Assembly: GCA_902806575.1 (NCBI GenBank)
Contig: CADCXD010000018.1
Location: 434,001-498,000, forward strand
Length of the DNA stretch: 64,000 bases
Direction of reading: 5' to 3'
DNA from: Jackrogersella multiformis
Lineage: Eukaryota > Ascomycota > Sordariomycetes > Xylariales > Hypoxylaceae
Shown here in pieces: positions 12,547-23,933 of this stretch (position 1 is the stretch's first letter; every line of letters begins with the position of its first letter). Under the pieces are notes generated by a model. That model saw only the letters and a list, made by a program, of their open reading frames with translations, was not told the origin of the DNA and ran no database searches. The translations under genes and the position numbers were made by a program.

Positions 12547-12672
12547 ACGGGTTAAAGAAGCTGCGTTGAGATTGGAGATCGGTTTCCGAAGGGTTACGAT
12601 TTCCCGTACACTCACAAACGACACCACTGCGGATGTTTATGGACACTCGAGGATGATCAAGATATGCTGATT

Positions 12673-13507
12673 TTAGTTTGCGCTACCGTTGTTCGCAGAC
12701 TCTTTGATTTGGCCATCTCCAAGAAAGAGGCCATCTATTGGTTGATCATGGGGTCCAACAGGGATAGTGTCGGAGTCCCCTGAAGATGGAGAGAGGAACT
12801 GCTCTTTCAAAGCTAGAGCATATAGCAATACAGCTGGTCGACCATCTGGTGTTTTTTCCTCAGGCGAAGCAGCTAATGCGTATCGATGGAGGAAGTAGTC
12901 GTAGAACCCTTTGCCGTGACCTAACCTTCGGATAACTCTAGACTGTGGATCAACGTCGAAGGCGACGCCGGGCAAGATGACCAAGTCCAGGGAAATATCC
13001 TCAAGCCTATTCCCACCGAGCTCGCCCACACTTCGCTTTCTTTCATGCACCGTAGCAGCATCGACGCTCGGAATGCCCCATTTATCCTTTTGCAGAGACT
13101 CATAGTCTTCGAGGTCCCTTAGACTCACCATGTCCATCAGCCTAGTCGGCCCATCGCTCGGTTGCAAACCAGACTTGTGCAAATAAGGTACGAATACCTG
13201 CTTGCCGGAGGATAAAGCATGCCTAACGATGGAGTCCGTTTGGACCTCTCCACCCGGCATGGACAGGTAGACCGCCACTCTTTGCGCATCAACATACGGT
13301 TTGAATTTGGATAAGGAGTCGAATACTCTTGCGCCTACGTCTATGGTCAACTATGTGCTCATACGTACATACATATATATAGCCCTTGCTATGTCATGCA
13401 GGAGACTCACTCTGAGATGTGATAGATTCCTGCGAGAGACTCGCCAGTCGCTGTTTCATCAATGAGCGAAGCTGCGACTTGGCGGCACTAAGCGCTGAAG
13501 AATTCAT
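12673..13507 (-). CDS. FAU1: 5-formyltetrahydrofolate cyclo-ligase (5,10-methenyltetrahydrofolate synthetase)
   Basis: Converts 5-formyl-THF to 5,10-methenyl-THF with ATP, the only route that recycles this folate. Exons 13411-13507 and 12673-13340, with a 70-bp intron (phase 1), yield 254 aa. The N-terminus (AAKSQLRSLMKQRLASL) fits the family, as do the VYLSMPGGEVQT segment and the substrate-site glycine motif RLGHGKGFYDYFL. Another ATG-like start is not needed: the first exon provides an in-frame Met at 13507. An alternative acceptor ten bases upstream would break the frame, so the ATAG at 13341-13344 was chosen. Upstream lies a divergent 1.4-kb gap to the OPT transporter. Confidence 0.93.
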
Positions 13508-14882
13508 GTCTGTTTCCTGCGGCATGGATGCTTCAAAAGTGACATAAACTATATATAGTCCCCGCTACGTGCTATGTGTCATGGGATCACACCTTTCATC
13601 GGGGTAATCCGCGTTTTCGTATGCTTAAAACCTGGATTATTCAACGGTTGGATCGGAGGCCGTCATTGGGAAGCAGCGGTGACTGACCGAACCCCACTAT
13701 ATTCGGTTAAGGCTGGAAGGTCAAAATACCTATCAGACCATCTGATAACTTAAATAGGTACCCCTAGGCAGATAGGTACCTACCTATACATAAGGTATCC
13801 ATATCCACATCGATGTGGATATTTATTATACTATTAGGTAGGTACCTAAGTATTTTAATTTGCACGACATTTTTACCATTAGTTATGATAACTGATGATA
13901 CAATATTATATCCTTGGTTCGAATTAGAAAACCGTCGTCTGCACTTCGCAATTTGTACAGTTGGTATGTATTATTATTATCTTTTTCATCTTATCCATTA
14001 TTATCTAATCAATCAATCAATCTTGATCGTATGACTGTGTGATCAACTATAGGCATGTACCTAATAGCGATCCACTTAAACGAAGTACGATTAGTGGTTA
14101 ACAGCAACTCTTGGCTGGTGCGTCTTCCGCATGATAGGTCCCACCCAACCATCTAAGTACCTAGGTACCTAGCACAAGCTAAGCGAGTTGCAGTGTGCTG
14201 TAACTGCTAGCAGTTAGCATGCTCCGACGCCGTAGGACGGGCTGCAATACCTAGATCTTTGCTGGGTCCTCTTATCAGCCTTGGAAGTACCCTGGCTGCC
14301 TGGGGTTTTACAGCCGCGTCTACACGGTACCTAGGTACTGGTGCCTATGAGTGATTAATTTTTAAACTACATGCTTCGCAGCTCCGTACACTTTCTTGCG
14401 TCCTTAATTCCTAGCACGGAAGGACAAAATGTGAGAAATTAGAACTATGTAAGGTACAACGGCTGCTTTGCCAAACTTGTCCACCCGGTACAATGCTCGG
14501 TACGGCACGAACTAGATTCTTATAGGTAGGTAGGTATCATTGCATACACGTGCATACCTGAAGCTGTAACATACGTGTAGGTTGAACCTAGGGGAATCTC
14601 GGGTAGGTCTTTTTTACATCCACTCTTCCCGTTCGGCAACAACCTAACCTTAATTAGAATGGGCTATTAGATTCCACTTATTAGACTTACGAATCCATGT
14701 AGGTAATACCGTCAGCCCATGTACCTACCACCAGTGACAAACCTAAAGTCAAGTACCTACACGTAGGTTTGGAACTTTGGATCTCGTTCGTGTAAAACTA
14801 CACTAAGTGCGCCTTCCCGAGTGGTATAATGACCTATGACCTTTTTGCAGCTGCGACTACGTAACGTTGGACTAATAAAGAA
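13508..14882. promoter_or_regulatory. Divergent intergenic region between FAU1 (-) and OPT transporter (+)
   Basis: 1375 bp, AT-rich around 13800-14040. TACCTAGGTA-type palindromes recur near 13740-13790, 14157-14172, 14322-14340, 14525-14540 and 14745-14770. Must contain both promoters. No ORF with protein-like content. Confidence 0.5.
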
Positions 14883-17800
14883 ATGCCATCCGCTTCATCA
14901 AACGGCAGGGATGATCTATCGCCTATGCCTTGGGACCCCCATGATGTCCACTATGAAATCTTCCCATTGCAACCCATAAACACCGCTACCAACACCACCA
15001 CCAACAGCGAAAGCTCCGTCCTACCCTGTCTACCTGCAGATCTAGTCGATGTCTCAGACCCCACGCCGCTAACCTCTCACGATATAAATACTGCTGACTC
15101 CTTGTCAAGCGCACTCCGAGTCCCTATTAGAACCCCTCGCTCTCCGTCCAGCTCGAGCCATGACTTCCACCACACCGAACTCGACCACGAGGCGAATATC
15201 AACCCTGCCGTCTATAGTCCAGGAGGATCAAGGATCATGTCGAAAGCCCCCCTTTTGATCCGGTCCTCGCCTGGGTTCGGAACGGGGTCATACGGAGCCG
15301 CCCCAATACATCCCGAAACCAGCGACTCTAGCACCGAATGCGATGGCGATGGCGATGGCGATCTTCAAACACCGCGGAGTAGAAGATTCAGCGCGGAAAG
15401 TTACTCCTCCAAACGACGCCGCTCCACCGACGCCGGTCGTTCGGCTGCCTTCCGAACAAGCACGTCTTCCCTAAGCCGGAGACGAAAGAGCCAATCCGAG
15501 GAGATTGGAGGCTCAACGGTAGCCGGTGGTCCTGAGGGTCGCTTTAGTATGAGCGATAGAGCTTTAACAAACGACCTGGCCCCCGGTCTGAAATTAGATA
15601 GCTCGACTATTGACGACGAAGACGGCTACGACGATGCGAACGAAGGACTCGATCCGGATCCCCCAGATAATTCCCCCTATGCTCAAGTCCGCGCTTCGGT
15701 TTCTCCAGTCGACAATACGTCCCTGTCCATCAATACTCCTCGCATGTGGGTGCTGTCTATTCTATTCTCCATACTTGGTTCTTCTACAAATCTCTTTTTC
15801 TCCTTGAGATACCCTAGCGTTTCGATTACGCCAGTCATAGCGTTGCTTCTCGTTCATCCCCTTGGTCTCCTGTGGGACTTCCTTTTAAAACGGCGAGACG
15901 ATCCTCCGGAGAAGTTCGAGGAAGGCGTGCGAATAGATAGGCTTGCCTCCCCACGCAGAAACGCTCATGCGCCAGCGCCTCTTAAAGAGAGAAGCCGCCT
16001 TGGGCATCTCCGCCTATGGTTAGCACAGGGTACTTGGAATGAGAAAGAGCATAGCTGCGTATATGTGAGCAGCAATGTGTCTTTTGGGTTTGCGTTCGCG
16101 ACGGACGTCATTGTTGAGCAAACACAGTTTTACAAGCAAGACGTTAGCATCATGTACCAGCTACTGCTCACGCTCTCTACCCAGATCTTAGGTTATACAT
16201 TCGCCGGCTTGACAAGACGCTTCTTGGTGCGTCCGGCCGGAATGATTTGGCCTGGCACGTTGATGTCTGCTGCTATGTTCACTACCTTGCATAAGGAAGA
16301 GAACAAGCCGGCAAATGGGTGGAGGATAAGCAGATGGAAGTTTTTTTTCATCGTCTGGGTATCTGGGTTTTTATTCTACTTCCTTCCCGGGTTGTTGATG
16401 CCAGCACTGAGTTATTTCAACGTGATGACCTGGTTTGCTCCAAATAATGTGGTGGTCGCAAATCTTTTCGGAGTTGCCTCCGGCCTCGGCCTGTTTCCGC
16501 TCACCTTCGACTGGGCGCAGGTTGCGTACATCGGCTCACCTCTGTTAACGCCCTTCTGGGCCGCGATGAATGTCATCGGTGGCTTGGTGATAGTAATGTG
16601 GATTATCGCACCGATTGGGTACTATTCCAACCTATTCTATTCGTCGTATATGCCGATTCTTTCAGCATCCGTTTTTGACAATACTGGTAATATATATGAT
16701 GTCAGCAAAATCTTGACGGCGGATTTTCTCTTCGACAGAGAGGCGTACTCGAACTATAGTCGCGTGTTCCTCCCGATCACTTATGTCCTTAGTTACGGCC
16801 TTCAGTTTGCCGGCCTAGCTTCACTCCTGACGCATACGACTTGCTGGCACGGCAAGGATATCTACACCCAATGGAAGCGATCTTTGCAGGAAGCAGACGA
16901 AGGGAGCAGACCAGTCTACCAACCACTCGGGAGCGAAGGCAATGGAGGAGCTCCTAATGGAGATCATCATAGTGTCACGAGGTCTAGCTCGACCTTCGAC
17001 AATATTTTAAGTCATGAGGATGTCCATAACCGCCTTATGAGGAGATATAAAGATGCGCCCATCACGTGGTATTTGCTAACATTTGTGTCGATGACGGCAA
17101 TAGGCATTTTCGTTGTCGAATAGTGAGTCTACTGTGGTTTTTTCTTTCTTTTTCGTACTTGGGGTTATGTCGCTTATATGTAAACAGCTATCCGATCCAT
17201 CTGCCATGGTACGGGCTGCTGCTCGCTCTAGGAATATGTTCCGTGCTATTTATACCTATTGGTATCGTTATGGCGGTGACAAATCAACACAGTAGCATCT
17301 ACCTCATTTGTCAGCTCATATGCGGTGTAGTCTTTCCTGGGAGACCCGTTGCTAATATGGTCTTCGTAACCTATGGTTACATCTCGTCCGCTCAGGGCAT
17401 CAAGTTCGCAGCGGACTTGAAATTGGGACATTACATGAAGATTCCGCCTAGGCTTCTATTCTGGGTGCAGATGGTTGCCACGGTCGTCTCATCGATCACA
17501 CAGATTCTCGTGCTTAACTGGATGTTCGTCAATGTTCCGGGAATCTGCACACCCTCGGCTATCAATGGTTTCACGTGCCCGATCGCTCGAGTCCACTTCA
17601 ACGGATCCATCCTATGGGGCGTCGTCGGACCAACCGAATTCTTCGGGCCAAATGCGACGTATCGCCCTCTGGTGTGGTGCTTTCTCATCGGTGCCATCGC
17701 CCCGATTCCATTGTGGCTATACGGCCGCAACAAAAGGTCCAGTATCGTTCGAAAGATCAACCTACCCGTCTTGTTCGGGTCGCTAAGCTGGATCCCACCG

Positions 17801-18091
17801 GCGACGGGTCTCAATTTCTCGGTTTGGGCGGTGGTTTGTTATATCTTCAACTACCTGATCAAGAACCGGGCTTCGGCCTGGTGGGCTAAGTACACCATGA
17901 CCCTCAGCGCGGCTCTCGACTCGGGCCTGGCCTTCGGCATCGTGGTCGTATTCTTCGGGTTCATCTACCCGGGCTGGATGGACGGGTTCAGCTGGTGGGG
18001 GACGGAGGTGTATAAAAAGGGTTGCGACTGGCAGGCGTGTTCATACAACACGGTGCCCAACGGCAGTCATTTCGGTCCGGATACATGGTAG
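14883..18091 (+). CDS. OPT-family oligopeptide transporter
   Basis: Proton-coupled membrane importer of small peptides (OPT superfamily, PT-type); exact substrate unknown. Exons 14883-17122 and 17188-18091, intron 65 bp; the junction gives VVE-YYPIHLPW and a 1047-aa protein. The first ~285 residues are hydrophilic and Ser/Pro/Asp-rich, including a DGDGDGD tract from a GATGGC tandem run, and are probably a cytosolic tail. Membrane segments start at about residue 288 (MWVLSILFSILGSSTNLFFS). Typical OPT segments follow: ILGYTFAGLTRRFLVRPAGM, WPGTLMSAAMFTTLH, GLGLFPLTFDWAQVAYIGSP, GYISSAQGIKFAADLKLGHY and NWMFVNVPGICT. The C-terminus ends FGPDTW. The long N-terminal tail is longer than in many OPTs. 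Confidence 0.95.
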
Positions 18092-18634
18092 ATCACGGCA
18101 TTTTATATATCGTTATGCCATAAGGCGTATTTGTGGCTTTACATAAACGACGGGGAGTTCTTGAGGTTTGCATTAGCATCTGCATATACGGCCTAGAAAT
18201 CTTGATTATACTGCATCAGGTGCCTACCTACTTAAGGTATGCACACAGGTAGTTTTTTTTGAATAGGAATGTCGGAGTTAAGTGTTATTTTTACTCGAGC
18301 AGTTCATCGTGATACGATGGAAGACTTACAAGCGAGTCTGAATACGGCTCAAGGATAAGCTAATGCTTATGAGAAGTGCGCAGCTATTAGAATTAGGGAA
18401 AAGGAGAATATGTTCTACAGCGAGGGATAATAAAGGGATTTGGCAACGGTACTGAATTTCCTAAATGCTGGGTACCTAGGCAGCCAACCACTCCAAAGTT
18501 TTATATGGATGCACAGATTTATATACATTAGAACTATCTACTCAACCCTGGAATTATATACATCAAACCTCTTACAACGGTAGGTACTTAGTTCTACCGC
18601 ATCCATCACACATACCCACCACCACATATCCCCG
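18092..18634. other. Intergenic 3' flanks of OPT (+) and glycosyltransferase (-)
   Basis: 543 bp between convergent stop codons; AT-rich, with TACCTAGG-type motifs near 18220-18250 and 18470-18482. No gene seen. Confidence 0.6.
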
Positions 18635-20352
18635 TCACGGCCGCTCCCACACCAGAACAACAACGGAGTCCGCCTCGGCCGGCCCGTCGGGCCGGTGCAC
18701 GGCGTCGCCCTCGAGCAGCCGGTCGTCCTCATCGCCGGACGCGCCCGCGCCTCGCCGCTTGACGTACGCCTGCCACACCGCGCCGTCGGGGCCGGCCCGC
18801 GCGTCCAGCAGCCGCCACGTGCGCTTCCTGCCCGCCCACGACACGGCTTCGCGGCCGTCGAGGGCGGGGTCCGGTCTGCTGCTGCTGCTGATGGAGAGGC
18901 GGTCGGAGATTTTTAATCTGTTGTTGCTGTTGCTGTTCGGCAGAAACGAGCTTTCCTCTGCGGAGGGCGGAACTGGGAGTGGTAACAAGTCCACGCCGTC
19001 GGGGTACTGGGAGATCGAGTGCCCGTTGACGAGGACCCACCCGTCATCCCGGAAGAAGAAGCGCTGCAGGAAGACGTCCTCGCCGCAGAGCGACGAGGTC
19101 AGGTGCGCTGCGCTGGCGTCGAAGCGGTGCCGGTGCTTGTAGTGGTGCAGGGTCAGCGGGTGCGCGCCGCTGGTGTAGCTGCTGCCGGCGTGGGGGCTGG
19201 AGGGGAGGGGAGGGAGGGGAGGTACAGGCTGGGGAGGATGTGCAGCTGCGAGGAGCTGGACGTGGTGATGCAGGTGTAGAGCGCTGCATCCCATTGGCCC
19301 GTTCTCGACTGCGCGTAAGCCGGCGAGGAGGGGGAGAGGGCCGTGGTGTTGAGACAGGGAAGCCGGGAGACGGCGTCTGCCATCGGGGGCGTGAGGAACA
19401 CGGCGCCACCCCCGTAGGTCAGCGTCACGTTGTTCTCGGCGATCCAGTCGGCGCGCTCGCTCGGCAGGCCGAGGTAGAATTCCTTCCCAGCGCTGTACTT
19501 GTCGAGGCGCGCGAGCAGCCTCCCGAGGGACGGGAAGAACACGTCGTCGTCCACCAGGGCGAGGTACTTCATCTCGCGCCCCCCGGCCCGCAGCTCGTCC
19601 TTGCGGCGCGCTAGCAAGCGCACGAGGTCGAGATACCGCGCCGCGCTGTCCCGGGCGCTTTCCGCCGGCACCACGACGGCGTCGATGCCCGCCTCGCGCA
19701 GCGCGCTGCCGACGTGGCTGGCCTCGGCGCCGGTCGCGCGGTGCAGAGTCAGGACCAGGCTCGCGCCGTTCGAGGCCCCTTTGCCGTCCGTAAGCCACCG
19801 CGCCCAGTCGCGGATCAGAGACCAGTTTCCGCGCGTGAGGCGATCGTACGATGTCGATATGCCGAAGAGCAGGGCTGAGGCGTCCACCTGGTCCGGCGCG
19901 GCCGACCTGGTGACCGGGATGGCGACGGGCTTCTCGGCGTGCAAGTCGAGCCGCTCGTCGTCGGCCCTCGCCCTCTGGAAGTCCCGGGTCATGAACTTGG
20001 AGCCCGAGATCTCCGTCATGCTCTTCCTGGCTTTGGCGTCGAGCTGCGGCTTTACGCGCCGCGCGAACCAGGGCACTTCGTTGGTCAGGCCGTACTCCTT
20101 AACTAGATATCTGAAGTAGGCGGTCTCGTCCGATGGGGGCCGGTCAATGCCCGTCGTATCGTTCTGCCGCGCCCCCCGCGTCTTGCCGTCCGTGTAGTCG
20201 TATATGCTGGGAGGCGGGGGCTGCCGCCTGTATAACCTGAGCGTGGAGAGCAGGATGCAGGAGACCAGGAAGGAGATCAGGATCTGGAAGACTCTGACGC
20301 GCCCGTGGGGGACGATTGAGCGGAACATTTTAGAGACGGAGGAGAGGATCAT
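18635..20352 (-). CDS. GT31/Fringe-like type II membrane glycosyltransferase, frame broken near the 3' end
   Basis: Probable Golgi glycosyltransferase of the fungal Fringe-like/GT31 group. It starts with a signal anchor at residues ~21-41 (VFQILISFLVSCILL), then a stem, and has the metal/nucleotide-sugar DxD motif in LALVDDDVFFPS at about residue 265. Reading from 20352 the frame is open to 19153, but family similarity leaves it at about 19226: LPSLY continues in another frame with SYTSGAHPLTLHHYK, SLCGEDVFLQRFFFRDDGWVLVNGHSISQYPDGVD and an in-family tail to the TGA at 18635. Skipping 19197-19225 (29 nt with GT...AG ends) gives 562 aa, but 29 nt is too short for a normal intron, so an indel in the purine tract at 19196-19225 is equally likely. 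The gene is strongly GC-rich with G/C-ending codons. Confidence 0.75.
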
Positions 20353-22110
20353 AGAACAGGGAGTGCGAATGAGAGTAAGAACCGAAATGAAATGTTGGCT
20401 GTAAAAGGACTATGTAGGGAGCGAGCGAATAGCTGGCGAGGCTGGCGAGAGAGGGGCAACTTGTCGCGACGACTTCATGCCACTGGCTATCGGCAGATTG
20501 TGCTATGGCTAGGTATGATAGAGAGATAATCTACATTCTTCGACCATCTGTACTACCCAGGTAGGTAATCGACCCGAATACTCGGGTCTGGGGGGAAACA
20601 CTTGCTGCTGTGACCGCTGTCACACCTTGAAGCAATGCTTAGCATTTGTGAAGCCTCATCATAGGAGCCAAGGAACTAGGTAGGTAGCTTTATGGATGAC
20701 AAAGGGGAATTCTAAGGGACAGAAAGAATAATGACAAAAATGATGGAAAGGCAACAGCTGCGTGTCAACCTGCTTGATCATTTTTACCGAGATATGTGAT
20801 AATAAGGTACATACCTGGTATTACCAGAGTGCCTACCTGGTAGATATATATCAGCGACCTATCTCCTAAACTCGCATCCTAGGGAGATAACGGGTAGAAG
20901 TAGAAGATATATCCTTGTAAGGCGATTGGACCGAACGTTCCGGCCGCTGTAGTGTATATTATATCAAGCCCCTGTCGATCCCTAAACCCCCCCTGATTGG
21001 AGCTCTCCGCACCCTAAAAGGGCTCAATATTCGTTTGTAGGGCCGCCAACAGCGCTGTAAGTGTGTTCGAACCCCGCCACCTGATCTCAGGACGATCGAG
21101 TACAGTGGGCAATATGATTCTGAGACATGGCGGAATTCCGAATTCTCTTTATCTCTCTTAGCTTCGAATTTTTAATATGTACCTAGATTATTCCAAGTCC
21201 CCGAGAGAAGAAAAAGGGGATAATAGCGATGATGATTAATATAGTATCTCTTTTGCGTCTCCTATCAAGACCCCCATGTCTTCCGCCGGACCTAATAACT
21301 TCGACCGTGGACCTAATCTCAGTAGGAATTTATACCTGGGCACACCTTTCATCCTTAGCCACAACTGCTTCTACCACCGGGATTAAATACCTAGGTAGGT
21401 AATGAGAAAGGCTAAGCTGCTGCAGGTCGGGGCTGTCTGTCTGAATTGGGGTTGGGACACTGATATAACTATACCATTCGTTTGAATATACTCTATTTAC
21501 CATGAGGACGTACCTACCTAGGTAGGTAGGCTTTCCGTTATTGACGATTTCATGTGCCCAACCTGTCGACTGCCTCATGCTGCATAGTGTAATAACCACA
21601 GTGCACTTAAAGGTACCTACCTACATATAGGCACATACTAGGAGGAGGTATACATTACCTACCTACCTAAGGTAGGTAAACACCCTGTAGGTACAATATC
21701 CAGGTACCTGTCGGCTTCCTATTGCTGCATATCCCACTGTATAGATCCTAGTATACCCACCTTCACTTTCGACCAATCCCATAACACGAAATCCATACCT
21801 CAGCCTGCTCAGCTACATACACTACATGCAGGTCACCAACAGTAATCGTTCATAAGCTTTTCGTAGGGCGGCCATTATATCGTCGCCTACTACGCACAAT
21901 GGCTCGACATCAGATTCGTCAAGTTGGCCTAGGTGCATATAAGAGGTCTCTCCTCTTCCCTCCACGAGCCGGCTCATTTCTGCCATCGCAACTTTCTCAT
22001 CCGCACAAGCCAGGCAAAACCAAGTACCGTATTCTGCTGTATCCTTTTTGAATTGTTACCAGGTACCTAAGGTATCCAGTCACATATATATAGCCATCTC
22101 AGCCCCTATC
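20353..22110. promoter_or_regulatory. Divergent intergenic region between glycosyltransferase (-) and kinase-fold gene (+)
   Basis: 1.76 kb holding both promoters. Palindromic TACCTAGGTA-type motifs are frequent (20558-20570, 20675-20690, 21395-21407, 21511-21530, 21615-21680). A TTCGAACCCC string at 21067 resembles a tRNA B box but no cloverleaf can be drawn. No ORF is credible. Confidence 0.5.
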
Positions 22111-23151
22111 ATGGCAACTCTTTCCCCCAAGCAAGCACCCTTCAAGCTAATCCAGGTCCTCCAGGGGCCGCCCACAAAGCCCATCCACTATCGGATCAGC
22201 GTCGGGGTTTCCGTGAAGTACCTGACGGGCCCGAAACCTCTCTCGGGTCTGCCCGACGGTTCGGGCGAGTACCTCGGCTTCGCCACGGTGCCCGCCGGGG
22301 ACTGGGACGAGGGCCACCTCGCCGTCGGCGCCGACGGGAAGTTCGCGCTCGTCTCGACCGAGAAGCGGCGGTTCCCCGATCTCACGCCTGCGTGGCACGC
22401 GTCGCGCGTCGACCTGCTGGAGCTCGGAGGCCCGGTCGAGCCCCGCGGGGACTACGAGCTGCAGCTGCGGGCCCACATCCCGTCGGGGCCGTACCCGGGC
22501 CCCGCGCGTTTCCGGGCGGCCGCGGTTCTGGCCTTCTGGAATATCGACCTGGAAGGCGACGATAGCTATGCGCTCTCGCGGGAAAGCCAAATTTACTCCC
22601 TCCTTGAAGGGAAGTCCGTCGCTCCGCGGTTTCTCGCACATCTCACTGATAACCACGATCGCGTGATCGGATACGTCTTGGAGTCGGTTCCTGCGCGCAG
22701 CGCCGGCATTGGTGACCTTGAGTTCTGTCGGAAGGTGCTGCGGGAACTTCATGGCCTCGGCATCGTCCATGGGAACCTCAGAAGGGATGTCTTCTTGGTC
22801 CCCGAGGATATTCCTATCGCACAGCTTCAATTTTTCCACATGTCGAGGGAGGCTGCGGATCAAGCATCTCTAGACGAGGAGATGTCTAGGCTTGAAGAGG
22901 TCCTGCAGGAACCCTTGCCCGAGCCTAGTAGTGGAGAGGTAAGCGATGAGCTTACCGCTATCCAGGCACGCGATGGCTATATACACCCGGTGCTCTTTTG
23001 GCAGCTTGAGCACGATGGCAACGTTAGTATCTCGCAAGATGATCACCGATCCTTGTTGGCCGAGTTGGAGGAGAAGGACTGGCACTATACCAGAGAGGAC
23101 GTGGAGGACGCTGTTAGGAGGTTGAGGGAGAACGGAGGGCATCTCCCTTAG
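22111..23151 (+). CDS. Kinase-fold protein of the fungal 'alpha-galactosidase A-like' family, probably a pseudokinase
   Basis: 346 aa, single exon; the first ATG in frame is 22111, further upstream codons lack an ATG. I recognise the architecture of a fungal family often labelled alpha-galactosidase A although it is kinase-like: an N-terminal part with PAGDWDEGHLA, STEKRRFPDLTPAWHASRVDL, then a degenerate kinase C-lobe with IGYVLESV, CRKVLRELHGLGIVHGNLRR and DVFLV. Relatives have HGD/GD in the catalytic loop and LVDFEGA as the metal-binding motif. Here the loop reads HGN and the later motif is replaced by LQFFHMSREA, so phosphotransfer is doubtful. The first ~430 bases are GC-rich with G/C-ending codons, then composition drops abruptly near 22540. 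The role is unknown. Convergent with the SLATT gene. Confidence 0.7.
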   Translation: MATLSPKQAPFKLIQVLQGPPTKPIHYRISVGVSVKYLTGPKPLSGLPDGSGEYLGFATVPAGDWDEGHLAVGADGKFALVSTEKRRFPDLTPAWHASRVDLLELGGPVEPRGDYELQLRAHIPSGPYPGPARFRAAAVLAFWNIDLEGDDSYALSRESQIYSLLEGKSVAPRFLAHLTDNHDRVIGYVLESVPARSAGIGDLEFCRKVLRELHGLGIVHGNLRRDVFLVPEDIPIAQLQFFHMSREAADQASLDEEMSRLEEVLQEPLPEPSSGEVSDELTAIQARDGYIHPVLFWQLEHDGNVSISQDDHRSLLAELEEKDWHYTREDVEDAVRRLRENGGHLP

Positions 23152-23933
23152 GTATATCAAGCCCAGACTTGTGGTTTAGAATATTTCTCTATCGCTAGTA
23201 ATAAACTTATAGACACTAATATAAAAATAGCATATTGTTAGTCTTGTATTCGCTGTATTTTTTTATTTTTTTATTTTTTCACTCGATCAACTTTTCTAGT
23301 TAACGATATGTTCATCCCTGAATAAATATTCGGCGACTAAAGTAATGTACCGTAGTTGTGGTGAGTCTTGCTAAGGCCGGAGTCTGTGGCAATTCTACTG
23401 CTAACTAGAATACGATGTAGCCGAACTGGAATAAAATGAATGGAGGGTAGAAAGCATCATCTTGGTTCTCAGGCCGAGAACAATTTCGACCTCACGAGCA
23501 AGGTGTCTGACTGGACTTCACTCGTTCTTCGGTCTCAATCAATACATCATTATATGAGTAGAGCTACAGGTAGACGCAGAAATTCGACGGATTTGGAAGT
23601 CAATTATAACCTAGACTATCCGTCCTGCATTAGACACCCATTTTGCGTCTACCCTAATAGGCAAACACGATGATAGACCATGCTACTTACATAAGTCATA
23701 GCTCCAACTACCAAGATGTTTCGCGAGGCTTCCAACCCGATTATCGCGCCGTCATAATAACTGAATCCGAACCTGGTCAACACAAGACTAGTATAAATAC
23801 AATACTAATAGCAGAACAATCAAGTGGACTCCCAGATGTTTCCTTCGGTCAATGGAGATATGTTTCGAGGATTACGAGTCGGGATAAGATATGCATCGAA
23901 TGGTCCGACTAGGGTATCTTATATCCCTCAACT
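23152..23933. other. Intergenic 3' flanks, kinase-fold gene (+) and SLATT gene (-)
   Basis: 782 bp between convergent stops, AT-rich, with T-rich tracts at about 23256-23280. A 77-codon frame at 23440-23673 shows no family features. Nothing else seen. Confidence 0.6.

Noticed and set aside
19197..19225. 29-nt GT...AG segment as a real intron in the GT31-like gene
   Set aside because: Not accepted as an intron because other introns here are 49 nt or longer; kept as a frame break of unknown cause.
21040..21100. tRNA-like B box (TTCGAACCCC) at 21067
   Set aside because: No T-stem, acceptor stem or A box can be paired around it.
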